DNA from: Psychrobacter sp. PG1 | GTDB taxonomy: Bacteria > Pseudomonadota > Gammaproteobacteria > Pseudomonadales > Moraxellaceae | Length of the DNA stretch: 64,000 bases | Reading direction: 5' to 3' | Assembly (NCBI RefSeq): GCF_014897815.1 | Contig: NZ_JABUZG010000048.1 | Location: 62,001 to 126,000 of the forward strand | Shown: piece by piece, positions 17,333-27,514 of the stretch | Layout of the letters: every line of letters begins with the position of its first letter | Position numbering within the stretch: position 1 is the stretch's first letter | Position numbers and translations under genes: made by a program | The notes under the pieces: generated by a model | The model's database searches: none | The model's input: only the letters and a program-made list of their open reading frames with translations | Told to the model about the DNA's origin: nothing

Positions 17333-18805
17333 ATGAATGAGCGTAAAAACTATTTACTAACTGACAATGGCGTGAAGGCAATTGCTAAGCAGTCAGCACC
17401 CGCCAAACGCACAAGATATAGCGATGGAGACAGTCTTTATTTAATTCATGATCCTAAAGGTTCACTTTATTGGGTAATGGCTTATCGCCATCAGTCCGAT
17501 AAAGATATTAAACCTAAACAAAAAACTCATCATATTGGTACGTATAAACTATCTAAGCAGATGATTGACGCATCATTCAAACCTGAAGTAACACTCAAGC
17601 AAGCTCGTATCGAACGCGACAAAGCAAAATTATTACTTGCTGACGGTATCGATCCTAACGACCATAAGAACAGGCACAAAAACAGCTACGAACAAAAAGA
17701 TTTATTTAAAGTCATAGCTGAAAGCTATATGTCAGAGAAATCAAAAACCACATCGAAGAACGTGCAAAAGCTACAAGGGTTTTTGAATAATCATATTTTA
17801 GACCACATAGGTGAATATCCTATTAGTGCGATCACAGCGCAAGATATTATTAAGACAGGACTTGCTATTCAAACTAGCTTCGAAGCACAAGGCAAATATA
17901 CGTCAGTAACCGCGCATAAATCCATGGGACTTATCAGCTCAATATTTGACTATGCTATCAATACGCTAGGTTATGACATCGTTAATATTGCCAGCGGACG
18001 TAACAAGGCATTAAGACCACACAAAGCCAACCGCATGAAAGCCGTTGAACAACACCAATTTCCTGAGCTTCTACGCAATATTGACAGCTATGTAGAAAAC
18101 CATCCAAATGGCCATCAACAAACTGTTGCTGGCTTGCAGCTAATGACGCTATGTTTTGTTAGAACTAAAGAATTAAGGTTTTTTGAATGGTCAGAAATTG
18201 ATTACCATAAAAGCGTTTGGCGCGTGCCAGCTCATAAGATGAAAATGCGTCAAGATCATATTATCCCGCTGTCACCACAAGCAATGGCAATTATTGAAAG
18301 TTTGAGACCACTGACAGAGCAGACAGGTTATGTTTTCTATAACTTCGAATCTAATAAGCCATATAGTGAAGCTTGGTTCAATCAGGCATTAAATCGCATG
18401 GGCTATACGGGTGACCACTACCCCAAAATGACAGGACATGGCTTCAGACAGCTTGCTAGTACAGGGCTATATGAGCTGCAATTCAATGACAACTTGATAG
18501 AAATACAGTTAGCGCACCTCGAGCAGTCTAGTGTGAAAAAGCGATATGACTTATCAGCTCATTTAGCGGAGCGTCAAATGATGATGAATAAATGGGCAAA
18601 CCATCTTGAAGATTTGCGCGCCGGTAAAGCGGTTAGTTTTGATCTTTTAACACCTGATGAATTATACAAAGAAATGAGTAAGAGAAATAAGCAAGTGACT
18701 AATATAACGCTGCATGATAAAGACATTTTGATAAAAAATCTAAAAGCACAAGGCGTGTCAATAGATATATTAGATGCGCTCACTAAGCACTTTCAATATA
18801 AATAA
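17333..18805 (+). CDS. Tyrosine recombinase/integrase, P4 type
   Basis: Integrates and excises the element at tRNA-Arg. The protein has the N-terminal arm-binding DUF4102-like domain (GDSLYLIHDPKGSLYWVM), a central core-binding helical domain, and the catalytic domain with the first Arg in CFVRTKELRFFEW, the HGFRQLA box (HxxR) and the catalytic Tyr in VKKRYDLSAHLAERQMMM near the end. I chose the ATG at 17333 (490 residues) because the frame upstream to 17246 is non-conserved in character and overlaps the putative arm sites. The extra C-terminal ~60 residues are polar. It sits 170 bases from the tRNA, as usual for this class. Confidence 0.95.
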   Translation: MNERKNYLLTDNGVKAIAKQSAPAKRTRYSDGDSLYLIHDPKGSLYWVMAYRHQSDKDIKPKQKTHHIGTYKLSKQMIDASFKPEVTLKQARIERDKAKLLLADGIDPNDHKNRHKNSYEQKDLFKVIAESYMSEKSKTTSKNVQKLQGFLNNHILDHIGEYPISAITAQDIIKTGLAIQTSFEAQGKYTSVTAHKSMGLISSIFDYAINTLGYDIVNIASGRNKALRPHKANRMKAVEQHQFPELLRNIDSYVENHPNGHQQTVAGLQLMTLCFVRTKELRFFEWSEIDYHKSVWRVPAHKMKMRQDHIIPLSPQAMAIIESLRPLTEQTGYVFYNFESNKPYSEAWFNQALNRMGYTGDHYPKMTGHGFRQLASTGLYELQFNDNLIEIQLAHLEQSSVKKRYDLSAHLAERQMMMNKWANHLEDLRAGKAVSFDLLTPDELYKEMSKRNKQVTNITLHDKDILIKNLKAQGVSIDILDALTKHFQYK

Positions 18806-18964
18806 AAGAGTAGATTTTTATATAGAACCAAAAAACAATGTAACTAAATATGATTTTATATGAGCGCTATTAGTTTACTTTGTCCCGATATCAGCGTACA
18901 TAAGCCTATGAAAAAAATGGATAAAATCTCATTAAATACAATCGAAGTAGCTTAGTCGATTGAT

Positions 18965-19010
18965 CTATCTACATAGGCAACTTAGTAAACTAATCTATAG
19001 ATGTAGATAG
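18965..19010. repeat. 10-bp inverted repeat CTATCTACAT
   Basis: CTATCTACAT (18965-18974) is matched in inverse at 19001-19010 with 26 bases between. Too widely spaced for a terminator and without a T-run. It could be a binding site pair for the element's regulator. Confidence 0.5.
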
Positions 19011-19114
19011 CAACATTTAATAATGCTCCATAAACATGTGGTAAGCTAACTCTTAGTTACCTACTGAATTGTAGCAATGAAACAATCTGATTAAAAAATA
19101 AAGAAAAAATAGTA

Positions 19115-19168
19115 TGGGCGTATAAGTCGCTTTTAAGTTTGGCGACTAGGTAGCGATTTATCCGCCCA
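19115..19168. repeat. 16-bp imperfect inverted repeat in the element's regulatory region
   Basis: TGGGCGTATAAGTCGC (19115-19130) and GCGATTTATCCGCCCA (19153-19168) are complementary at 14 of 16 positions, with a 22-base loop. No T-run follows on either strand. An operator, a structured leader RNA or an accessory recombination site are possible. Confidence 0.6.
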
Positions 19169-19547
19169 CCTATTTAATGAGACACAACAAAGAGGATTCA
19201 AACCATGACTTAAATAACCACCTAAAAGAGGAGATAGTTGTATCTTGGCTTTGTCTTTGCTGGTTTTTACTAACACTTAATATGCTTTTTTGACTTTCAT
19301 ATTATGTGTAAGTCTCATAGTAGTTAGCAAACGCCAAATAAGCAATACCCTTCAGCGAAACTGTACTCCTCTTAAAAGCCCGTAAGGTCTTACAAACCAT
19401 AGCGATAAGCCTGTCAACCAGTCTAGAAATTGGTTACAAAAAAACAAGATTACTTTTATTTTGCCTCAGAACATTGAGGTGAAACAGACAGCTTATTGTT
19501 TTTTCTCATCGTTTTCTAAATAAAAAACTTTATAAGAGGTTTACATA

Positions 19548-19850
19548 ATGACGCCAGTTAATAAGTACCTGAGGATGGCAGACCTTGCCAACTATCCCGA
19601 ATGCAAAGCTAAGACCTACATTACAAAGTCAGGTCAACAGCGCACTGTCACTGCCAAAGCTGCCACACGCGGCATCACTGGCTTTAGTGTTAAGCATATC
19701 TACCATTTAATCAATCAAGGCAGTTTTCCAAAACCTTTTAAGATTGGAAGAGCTAGTCTATGGCGATTGTCAGAAATAAATAACTGGTTAGATAGTCATG
19801 GACAGCAGACAGATAATCATACCAATGCTAACGCAAAAGAAGGGGTTTAA
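19548..19850 (+). CDS. AlpA-like DNA-binding regulator/excisionase
   Basis: A 100-residue winged-helix protein. The AlpA/MerR-like helix-turn-helix is in the second half: FSVKHIYHLINQGSFPKPF followed by the wing IGRASLWRLSEINNWLD. AlpA proteins of P4-like elements activate integrase or act in excision. Unlike short AlpA proteins, ~30 residues rich in Lys and Thr (KTYITKSGQQRTVTAKAA) are inserted between the start and the HTH. AGAGG before the ATG supports this start. First gene of the plus-strand operon. Confidence 0.82.
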   Translation: MTPVNKYLRMADLANYPECKAKTYITKSGQQRTVTAKAATRGITGFSVKHIYHLINQGSFPKPFKIGRASLWRLSEINNWLDSHGQQTDNHTNANAKEGV

Positions 19851-19851
19851 T

Positions 19852-20142
19852 ATGTTGACCTCAGTAACTGCACCCGTGATCTACGAGCCTACCTCAAAAA
19901 CCCAAATAGAAATAATCAGAGCGCACCTAATGACAGGCGCGACGATCAGTATATGGGAGTCTATCTGCCTTTACCAAATCACAAGCTTAGCCCAACGCAT
20001 TCATAACTTGCGCGATACAGGACTGCTAATTCAAAGTGAAATGGTCAAGCATAACAACAAACGGTTTGCGGTCTATTGGCTCGATGAACAGACCTTACTA
20101 GAACTAGAAAGCGAATTTCCTAATACTGAGGTGACTCCATGA
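19852..20142 (+). CDS. Small winged-helix DNA-binding protein
   Basis: 96 residues starting MLTSVTAPVIYEP. The centre reads TQIEIIRAHLMTGATISIWESICLYQITSLAQRIHNLRDTG with a breakable helix-turn-helix pattern, followed by a beta wing (NNKRFAVYWLDE); this resembles small helix-turn-helix proteins common in phages and satellites. I chose the ATG at 19852 because AGGGG lies six bases before it; the longer frame begins inside the AlpA gene. It overlaps the next gene by 4 bases (ATGA). Probable regulator or replication accessory of the element. Confidence 0.65.
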   Translation: MLTSVTAPVIYEPTSKTQIEIIRAHLMTGATISIWESICLYQITSLAQRIHNLRDTGLLIQSEMVKHNNKRFAVYWLDEQTLLELESEFPNTEVTP

Positions 20143-20414
20143 GCCAATCAAACGACATCTTAGAATCCAGCCTAGTAGCAGTTGATGGCCTTTACCTGTC
20201 TATCATTAACGACCGAGTACAAGACATATCAAACGATGCTGAAAGCTTATCAATGGGACTTAGTACTATTAAGATCAAGGATGACACGAGCAAGGGCATT
20301 ATTGTAGGTATAAGGTCTACCCTACTGGAAAATAATGAGCTGGCAAGGATAGTTAGTGAAATGATAGATGGGCTTATAACCTTGCCAACAGTGGAGGTAA
20401 AGGGTCATGAGTAA
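20139..20414 (+). CDS. Hypothetical 91-residue protein of the element's early operon
   Basis: An acidic, mostly helical protein without cysteine or membrane segment, beginning MSQSNDILESSLVAVDGLYL. It overlaps the upstream gene by ATGA and the downstream gene by 8 bases, so it is translated as part of the operon. I recognise no family. Position between a small DNA-binding protein and the replication ATPase suggests a role in control or replication, but this is context only. Confidence 0.6.
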   Translation: MSQSNDILESSLVAVDGLYLSIINDRVQDISNDAESLSMGLSTIKIKDDTSKGIIVGIRSTLLENNELARIVSEMIDGLITLPTVEVKGHE

Positions 20415-20703
20415 TAATCCTATCAAAGACAACTTACAACTCAAAAACGGTGCGCAAGCTGGCAAGCGTGGCATGTGGGTTAGTTTTATCATTTTTATGA
20501 TATGGGTGAGTGTCATCGGCTTGCTTATATCATTAGTGGCATGTAAACAGAGCGAACCTGAAATATTTGTAACTAAAAAACTAGTGGAGTGTAAACATTC
20601 TTACCAAAGCAACGCTATAGGAATACCGATCTTAGTCTCTACTTTGAAAGGCATCAGCCTATATATCAGTGGAACGAGTTGCGAGAAAAGGAGTAATAAA
20701 TGA
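20407..20703 (+). CDS. Small membrane protein, unknown function
   Basis: 98 residues with one clear transmembrane helix (about residues 24-45, VSFIIFMIWVSVIGLLISLV) directly followed by ACKQSE. The LVAC sequence resembles a lipobox, but the helix is preceded by a 22-residue polar leader, so either a lipoprotein or a single-pass protein is possible. The outer part has two more cysteines. A ribosome site GGAGG lies 6 bases before the ATG. Start overlaps the previous stop, and its stop overlaps the next start by ATGA. No family recognised; single-pass proteins in satellites can act in superinfection exclusion, which is only a possibility here. Confidence 0.55.
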   Translation: MSNNPIKDNLQLKNGAQAGKRGMWVSFIIFMIWVSVIGLLISLVACKQSEPEIFVTKKLVECKHSYQSNAIGIPILVSTLKGISLYISGTSCEKRSNK

Positions 20704-22814
20704 TTACTACACTAAAAACCGACAGCCAAGAAAAAACCCACGGCAAGGTGGGATTATCTGGCATCTTAGGTGACTACCCAATAGCAACTATCGAAGCACT
20801 ATCAGGATTTACTATTTTAGCTGAAAACCAACTGTTATTGAACCCTAAAAGCTTGCTTATTATTGATGAAAGGGTAACACCAATCAAAGGAGAAAAAGCA
20901 GCGGATAAGTTGGACACAATAGGCACTATAGGAATGGTTTTGTATAACAAAGATTATGAGCCGACAAGCTTACGATGCTTATATGCTGATGACCATATCA
21001 AACCGATCATAACCGACACTAGCCAGCCGTCTGCTTACCTTATTGGATCATTAAGTAATGATAGCGAGCTTATCGCAGTAGATAACTTTGATGATGGCAT
21101 AGCCCTAGCCAAATGCTTAATCAGCGAGCATGTGACGATAGCTATTAGCCCTACTGAATGGCTATTCAATGAAACGGTTAAGCATTTCTCACAAGATAGG
21201 CCTGTTACCATCTTTACGACATTAGACAAGGTAGACGAAGTAAGCAAGCCGCTGGCAGGTCATAACGTAAAGGTAATAGTTACCAGTGACCGGACAGTAT
21301 TAGAACACTTGGAATATGGGGGCTTAAGTTATGCTGTTATTTTGGAAGACAGTAAAACCACTATAACTAATTTACAAGCTGATGCATGGAGCGAACCTGA
21401 ACTGCTCGCAAGTGACCCAAGCCAGCCCACACTCTACCCCATCGAAGCATGGCCGCCGATACTACGAAGACCAATAGAAGCAATTGCTTACTATACACAA
21501 GTACCATTAGCGATGGCAGGACAGGCCGTTTTAGGTGCAATAGCCCATATAGGGCAAGCGCATATTGATGCACCGATGGGCAGCCAACACAAGCCAACGA
21601 GCCTTATTATTATTACAGAGGGCGAAAGCGGTACCGGTAAAACGCAAGTAATGGGCTTAAGTCACTTTAAAATAGACCAACATGAGAAACAGCTATATTC
21701 TAATTATTTAAGTGACATATCATCATGGGAGAATAATTTATTAAGTCTAAAAGGTAAAGACAGAGCCGCTTTTTTAGATGAAAACCCAAAGCCACCTAAC
21801 CCCGTTACTATGTTCGATGATGCAACGATTGAACCACTTATTGATCGTTTTGTTGATGGTGAGATGTACAATGCTAGTTTATCTACTGATGAAGCAGGTC
21901 AATTTTTTAATGGCCACAGCATGACAGGTGATACCGCTGGCAGCGCATTAGGTGCAATAACAAAACTTTATAGCAGTGGCATGGCTAGGCGTATGAGATC
22001 ACAAAAAAATGCTTACTCTAACCCAAGAACCACCGCTTATGATGTCCGTATGACTTTTTTACTTCAAGGACAGCGCGTAGTCTTAGAAAAAGCATTAACC
22101 GACCCATTTATGAGTGGACAAGGCTTTTTAGCACGGGCAATAATTGCTTGTCCTGAGGACTTACGAGGTAAAAGAGTTTGGAATGATCCAAAGCGTAGGA
22201 ATGACAAACCACATGATAACCCTTACTTAATAGACTACTGGTCACGCTGTCAAAGCTTACTTGACCCACTGCCAGCCAATTTACCAAACGACAGCATAGG
22301 CGCACCTAGCCGTATTAAAATGCAATGGGCAAGCAATGAAGCAGTACAAGCTTTTGAGGACGGTATGCAAACGATAGAGAACCGACAAGCCAACGGACAA
22401 GTTTTACAATATCTCAAAGCTTACGCCTCACGTATGGCAGAAAATGCCACGCGCATAGCCTCACTAATGGCATTCTTTGATAGCCGTAAGACCGTTACCA
22501 CTGATGACATAAAACGCGGCTTTATGTTGGTGGAATACTCAACAACCGAACGCTTACGCTACCAAGATGCAACCTCTACAGGTGAGCAGAATGACAGTGA
22601 AAAGCTAAGTTGCTGGTTAGTAAATAAAGCAAGAAATAAAAACCCTCATAAGTTAAACCGCGCTGATATTTATAATGGTGCACCTCAGCCTATGCGTAAG
22701 AATAACCGCTTACTTCAAGGTGAGCTAGATAACTTAGAAAGTAAGTCACATATCAGGCAAACGGAAGAGGGACGAAAAAAAATTATTGAGGTCAATCCAA
22801 AGCTTTATAAATAA
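20700..22814 (+). CDS. DUF3987 primase/helicase-like ATPase
   Basis: A 704-residue replication protein of the DUF3987 (YfjI-like) family found in plasmids, satellites and integrative elements. The N-terminal ~220 residues look like a TOPRIM/primase-type or accessory region (PSAYLIGSLSNDSELIAVDN). The DUF3987 core starts near residue 240 (PIEAWPPILRRPIEAIAYY), with Walker A GESGTGKT near residue 307 and acidic Walker B candidates in STDEAGQFF near residue 396. It likely unwinds or primes DNA after excision. It is the last gene of the plus-strand operon and is directly followed by a GCCT-rich repeat region. Confidence 0.8.
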   Translation: MITTLKTDSQEKTHGKVGLSGILGDYPIATIEALSGFTILAENQLLLNPKSLLIIDERVTPIKGEKAADKLDTIGTIGMVLYNKDYEPTSLRCLYADDHIKPIITDTSQPSAYLIGSLSNDSELIAVDNFDDGIALAKCLISEHVTIAISPTEWLFNETVKHFSQDRPVTIFTTLDKVDEVSKPLAGHNVKVIVTSDRTVLEHLEYGGLSYAVILEDSKTTITNLQADAWSEPELLASDPSQPTLYPIEAWPPILRRPIEAIAYYTQVPLAMAGQAVLGAIAHIGQAHIDAPMGSQHKPTSLIIITEGESGTGKTQVMGLSHFKIDQHEKQLYSNYLSDISSWENNLLSLKGKDRAAFLDENPKPPNPVTMFDDATIEPLIDRFVDGEMYNASLSTDEAGQFFNGHSMTGDTAGSALGAITKLYSSGMARRMRSQKNAYSNPRTTAYDVRMTFLLQGQRVVLEKALTDPFMSGQGFLARAIIACPEDLRGKRVWNDPKRRNDKPHDNPYLIDYWSRCQSLLDPLPANLPNDSIGAPSRIKMQWASNEAVQAFEDGMQTIENRQANGQVLQYLKAYASRMAENATRIASLMAFFDSRKTVTTDDIKRGFMLVEYSTTERLRYQDATSTGEQNDSEKLSCWLVNKARNKNPHKLNRADIYNGAPQPMRKNNRLLQGELDNLESKSHIRQTEEGRKKIIEVNPKLYK

Positions 22815-22832
22815 AGATACTTACCCAGAAAT

Positions 22833-23047
22833 GTGCCTTTTTTGCCTTAATACTCCTTAGCCCTTACAGCTAGGGGGTTTTTCTTAGTAAAGGCCTTTGC
22901 CTAACTATGCCTTTTTTGCCTAAACCGTCCTAAAACCATACCTATTTAGGCATAATAAAGGCAACTTAGGCACGCTTAGGACAGGGGCATTACTAATTTA
23001 ATGGTACATGTGATAAGGCTTAGAAGCTATTTAGGCAAAAAAGGCAC
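22833..23047. repeat. Iterated GCCT / AGGC repeats, candidate replication origin
   Basis: GTGCCTTTTTTGCCT (22833-22847) is repeated exactly in inverse at 23033-23047. A third copy of GCCTTTTTTGCCT lies at 22909-22921, with shorter AGGCCTTTGCC, TTAGGCAT, AAGGCAACTTAGGCAC units between. The block follows the DUF3987 gene and contains no gene. A hairpin-like CTCCTTAGCCCTTACAGCTAGGGGG inside may also end the operon. Iteron-type origins are often found beside such ATPases; origin function is inferred. Confidence 0.55.
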
Positions 23048-23126
23048 GTTTTCTTAGGTATAGATTCATAATGGCAAGTAAGTAATGATATAGTCTATTT
23101 TTTTATGTAATATAAAGAGTTACAGA

Positions 23127-23666
23127 ATGAAATTAAAATCAGTATTAACTAAGATAGGTGTTGGCATTAGCTGCTTTATGGCGGTGACGTTCTCACATGC
23201 AGCCCTTGAATGTAAAGACATTGAACGCAGCAATTATGATGCACATGAAAATATGCAAAAATTAGCCATAGAAGCGAGACTAATTGACGGTTATGTGTCA
23301 CGTAATCATGAAGCTGTCATATGGGAGTTATGCGGTTATGGCGAAGAGGATAGTAATGCAGATGAGTTTGTAAAAAAGATGACTGATGCAGGTTATGTCA
23401 GGCGCTCTGAGGTGGAAAGCATTAAAGAAGTACTTGGACTTGATAAACGTTCACCCGCTGGAAAAAACTATGAGTATGCGTACATTAAGTTTATTAACGA
23501 CATAGGATTATCGTCTGCTGAATCTAGTCATGCTGCATCTTTTTATGCCAACAAACCTAATTCAGAATGTGGAAAAACTGCTAAACGGGCGTTAGAGGGC
23601 GACCAAATAGCAATAAAAAAACTAGAAAAAGAAGATAATACTTGTACCTCAGGTTATGAAGATTAA
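23127..23666 (+). CDS. Secreted hypothetical protein
   Basis: A 179-residue protein with a signal peptide (MKLKSVLTKIGVGISCFMAV, cleavage after SHA near residue 26). The mature part is acidic and helical, with four cysteines (LECKD, WELCGYG, SECGKT, NTCTSG) that could form two disulfides. It is transcribed on the plus strand after the candidate origin and faces hsdR. I recognise no family. Secreted Cys-containing proteins are also the main cargo of the RM locus on the other strand, but no sequence relation to them was evident. Confidence 0.6.
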   Translation: MKLKSVLTKIGVGISCFMAVTFSHAALECKDIERSNYDAHENMQKLAIEARLIDGYVSRNHEAVIWELCGYGEEDSNADEFVKKMTDAGYVRRSEVESIKEVLGLDKRSPAGKNYEYAYIKFINDIGLSSAESSHAASFYANKPNSECGKTAKRALEGDQIAIKKLEKEDNTCTSGYED

Positions 23667-23792
23667 TAAAACAAAGATAAGATGTAGTGGTTTCTATCTA
23701 TCATATTAAAAATTTCTCATAGACAAAGGCAAGTTCTAATCATCTGTCTTTGTCTATGAACACACTTGTTATTTTTATTATCGCGAATACCT

Positions 23793-26700
23793 CTAAGCAC
23801 CCAGCTTCGTATCAAGCATCAATCTAATGAACTTTTTAAACTGGTTAGGATTAGACAATAAGTGCATGGTCATACCCTCATACGCCTCTTGGCTCTCAAA
23901 CAGCGCATCCATTGCTGCATCAGGATAGCCGCCCAACATTATCTGATCGGTACTGTTATTACTAAACTGCTTTACCACGATCTCATTTTCTGTGACTTTA
24001 TCCCAAATGGTGTTTTGAAAATTAACCATATCATTCTCGGTAAAGTCCTCGCCAGCAAACACCTCATTTAAGCGCTCAATGATTTGCGACAAGAATGCTT
24101 CTTTTATATCCTTAGGAGTTGCCGTACCAGCGCCGCCGCCAGCTTCTAACTCACCACTACCCTCCTGTAGCTTTAGATCCTGCTGGTGCAGCTTTGAGAC
24201 GCGGTAATGACTCATAGCGATGTTGGTTAGATCAATATCATCCTCATTGTCCACACTTTCGCGTAATAATGGCCGCAGGTTACGGGCGTATAAGCTCAGC
24301 TTTTCCAGCTCTTTATCGTCATAGTCCACGATTTGCGACATAAACTCATATTGACGGGTAAATGTCCCTAAATCCTTTTTAAAGATTTCTAGCTCGTCTT
24401 GCTCAGTCTTAAAGCCTTTGTAGTCATTCTCGGCATTGGTCATCAGTACCACATCGCCCGTGGCTTTGGTGCGCTCAAGCATCACCTTCGCGTGCTGTGC
24501 TTGTTCACGTGCCAGCTTATAACGCTTCTGCCAACGCTCGACCGCAGGCTTGCAGTTATTACTAATGGCGGCGTTAGACTTGTTCTTGCTGTAGAAAGCG
24601 TCAACAAACTGCTCAACCTCATTCCATAAGAAGATACCACTGGTGCGTAGTTTTTCAGAGAGGTCAAACACCTGATCGGGGTCGGACACGTCCGCTAAAT
24701 GCGCGGTCTCATAATACGGTTGGAAGGCTTCAAGGATATCATCAGGATCATTAAAGAAGTCGAGCACAAACGTGCCGCTCTCCGCCTTGCCCTTATAGGT
24801 ACGATTCAGCCGTGAGAGGGTCTGTACGCAGTCCACGCCTGTCAGCTTCTTATCGACGTACATGGCGCATAGTTTCGGCTGGTCAAAGCCTGTCTGGAAT
24901 TTATTGGCCACCAGCATCACTTGATAGTCGTCACTATCAAAAGCTTTACGCGTATCACGGCCTTTGAGACCGATATTCATATTATGCTCGGTGAACTTCT
25001 CGCCAAGTAATGCGCCGCTATCAGGGTCATTGTCGTTAAAGGTCACTTCACCTGAAAACGCGACCATAGCATTGATACCGCGGTAACTGTTATCACTAAT
25101 ATATTTATCAAAAGCCAGTTTATAGCGTACTGCCTCTTTACGTGAGCCTGTCACGACCATCGCTTTGGCTTGGCCGCCGAGTAAGCCTTTGATGTTGTCA
25201 TTAAAGTGCTCAATAATGATCTTAACCTTCTGCGCGATATTATGCTCGTGCAATCGCACCCAGTTATTCAGCTTAATCTTAGCGCGGCGGGCATCGACCT
25301 CATCGTCATCGCTAGCCAGCTTTTGAGTGAGCTGATAGACCACTTTGTAGTTGGTGTAGTTCTTGAGCACATCTAAGATAAAGCCTTCTTCGATCGCTTG
25401 GCGCATAGAATAGACATGATAAGCAGCTGGTAGGTTATCGCTGGCGGCTGGCAAGTCAGGGTTAGGCAGACGGCCAAACAGCTCAATGGTTTTTGGCTTC
25501 GGCGTGGCGGTAAAGGCGTAATAGCTTAGATTCGGACTGCTACGGCGGGCGGCTAATTTGGCGTCCATCGCCTGATTGATGACATCTTCACTAGAGAGCG
25601 GCTTATCATCATCCGCCTTACTCTCTATATCACCTGAGACCAGCACTTCTTTGAGCTGGCGTGCGGTAGAGCCTGTCTGTGATGAGTGCGCTTCATCGGC
25701 AATGATGGCGTAACGGCGCGATTTTAAGACGCTAGAATCTTCGATAGCTTTGAGCACAAAGGGAAAGGTTTGGATAGTGACAATGATAATCGGCTGGGAG
25801 TTGACCAGTGCTTCGGCAAGCTGCTCAGACTTTGAGCCGTCACTTTCTTTACGGTTGATCTTACCGACTACGCCATCAGCATGTTCAAATTGATAGATAG
25901 TATCTTGAAGCTGGTCATCCAGTACAGTTCGATCAGTGATGACAATGACTGAGTCAAACTGCTTATCGCCGTCGCTGTTGTATAAGGTGGATAGCTGGTG
26001 CGCAGTCCATGCAATAGAGTTAGACTTACCTGAGCCTGCGCTATGTTGAATGAGATACTTTTGACCCGCGCCCTCATCGATAGCCGCATCGACCAGCTTG
26101 GTCACCACGTCCCACTGATGATAGCGCGGAAACATCATGGTCTCACGTTTGGACTTGCGCCCGATCGCGTCCTCTTCCTCTTCGATCTGCAAGTGCATAA
26201 AGTGACCAAGGATGGCGAGCAAATTATCAGGCGTCAGCACTTCATTCCATAGGTAATCGGTGGCATAGCGGCTGCTATCGGCTGGCACGTCATTACCCGC
26301 GCCGCCCTCGCTGGTGCCTTTATTGAACGGTAAGAAGTAAGTACTGTCACCTGCCAGCTTCGTGGTCATATAGACTTCATATTGACTGACGGCAAAGTGA
26401 ACCAATGCGCCGCGCTTAAACGTCAGCAGCGGCTCAGGTTTCTTGGTATCTGGGTCTTTTGGCAGGCGGGTCTTCTTATACTGAGTAATGGCATTTTGTA
26501 CCGATTATTTAAACTCAGACTTTAGCTCCATAGTTACTACGGGCAAGCCATTAATAAACAGTACGATGTCAATGCGGTTACGCTTGGCGGTTTTGCCGTC
26601 GCTGCCAACTGCTGCTTTAGTATGCGGGCTATAAACCACTTCAGGCACGATACGGCATTTATTGCTCTCATAACGGGCGATGATATCAGGGTTTAAATCA

Positions 26701-27062
26701 TGCTCTGGCTTAAACTGGCATAAACTAAAACGCGCATTACGAATCTTTAAGCCATGCCGCAACACACCCAAGGTGCCATAAGTGCGCGAGGCTCTATCAG
26801 TCGCATTGATATCTGCTTTATTGAGCTGCTTGACCAAAGCCTCAATAAAGTGACGTTCACTATCGATAGGAAACACGCGGCAAAACTTGTCCCACTCATC
26901 GGGCTGGGTCGTCTGCACAAAGTCCAGCACGTCTTGCTCATATAGCGCGGTCGCTGTTTGATAGCCGCTGGCATGACCCAATTGCCAGCCATGTGCCTGC
27001 ATCTGGTCGATTATATCGGCTTGGAAGACAGATTCGTAAGTGATATCGTGGGCGTTGGTCAT
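23793..27062 (-). pseudogene. hsdR: Type I restriction endonuclease subunit R, interrupted by an in-frame TAA
   Basis: ATP-driven motor and nuclease of the type I RM complex. The first 185 codons encode the nuclease domain ending with the PD-(D/E)xK pattern: Asp165 in RIDIVLF and Glu179-Leu-Lys181 in VTMELKSEFK. Codon 186 is TAA (26505-26507). Reading continues in the same frame (SVQNAITQYKKTRLPKDP) into the helicase motor with Walker A HSAGSGKS near codon 343 and DEAH near 456, and on to codon 1088. One base change from CAA would restore a full-length protein. A TTG at 26405 could start the motor alone, without the nuclease. Restriction is probably lost unless the stop is suppressed or is a sequencing error. 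Confidence 0.9.
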
Positions 27063-27103
27063 GTTAAGTCCGTTTAGTTTTATTATTATTTTGCTTAAAA
27101 TAA

Positions 27104-27484
27104 TTAGGTCGAAAGCGCTATAAGGTCTGAATACTCTCTAGCAAATATAAAAAGCAGCACTAGCAGAAACGTTAATAGTAGCGTTCTATATTTTTCAGCG
27201 ACTGCTCTTTTAGAAGTAAGTGCCTTATAAAAAATAAACAGATAAGGAATAATTACAATCCAAACATAGGGAATCCAAAGGAACATTAAAGTAATGGTAA
27301 TATCGTCCAGCATATACTTAGCGGTACTACTAAAAAACTCTAAAGAAACAGCATAATTCGAGTCGTGCTTTTTGTACCCGCTGTAAGTTAAGTAAGCATT
27401 TATTAGATAAGCAATAATAGGGCTATAAATGAGCGCCCAGAATAGCTGCTTGTAGCACTTAGTAACTGGATCGGGATGATTCAT
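27104..27484 (-). CDS. Three-helix membrane protein, RM-locus cargo
   Basis: 126 residues with hydrophobic segments at about 12-32, 60-85 and 101-117, and charged Lys/Arg loops. It begins MNHPDPVTKCYKQLFWALIY and lies between the Sel1-repeat gene and hsdR on the same strand, with 41 bases to hsdR. I recognise no family. A membrane partner of the adjacent secreted Sel1 protein is a possible role suggested only by adjacency. Confidence 0.55.
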   Translation of the reverse strand: MNHPDPVTKCYKQLFWALIYSPIIAYLINAYLTYSGYKKHDSNYAVSLEFFSSTAKYMLDDITITLMFLWIPYVWIVIIPYLFIFYKALTSKRAVAEKYRTLLLTFLLVLLFIFAREYSDLIALST

Positions 27485-27514
27485 AATTATATCTATTAAT
27501 ATGCGGAAGTCATT

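Larger units (their letters stand above)
18806..19547. other. 742-base non-coding region between integrase and AlpA-like gene
   Basis: Very AT-rich, no convincing gene on either strand. It contains two inverted repeats listed separately and probably the promoter of the early operon, whose first ATG at 19548 has an AGAGG ribosome site. In related elements this region holds regulatory or excisionase sites. Confidence 0.5.

Noticed and set aside
17333..23666. Prophage
   Set aside because: Integrase, AlpA and DUF3987 ATPase are present, but no capsid, terminase, tail or lysis genes occur anywhere in the element.
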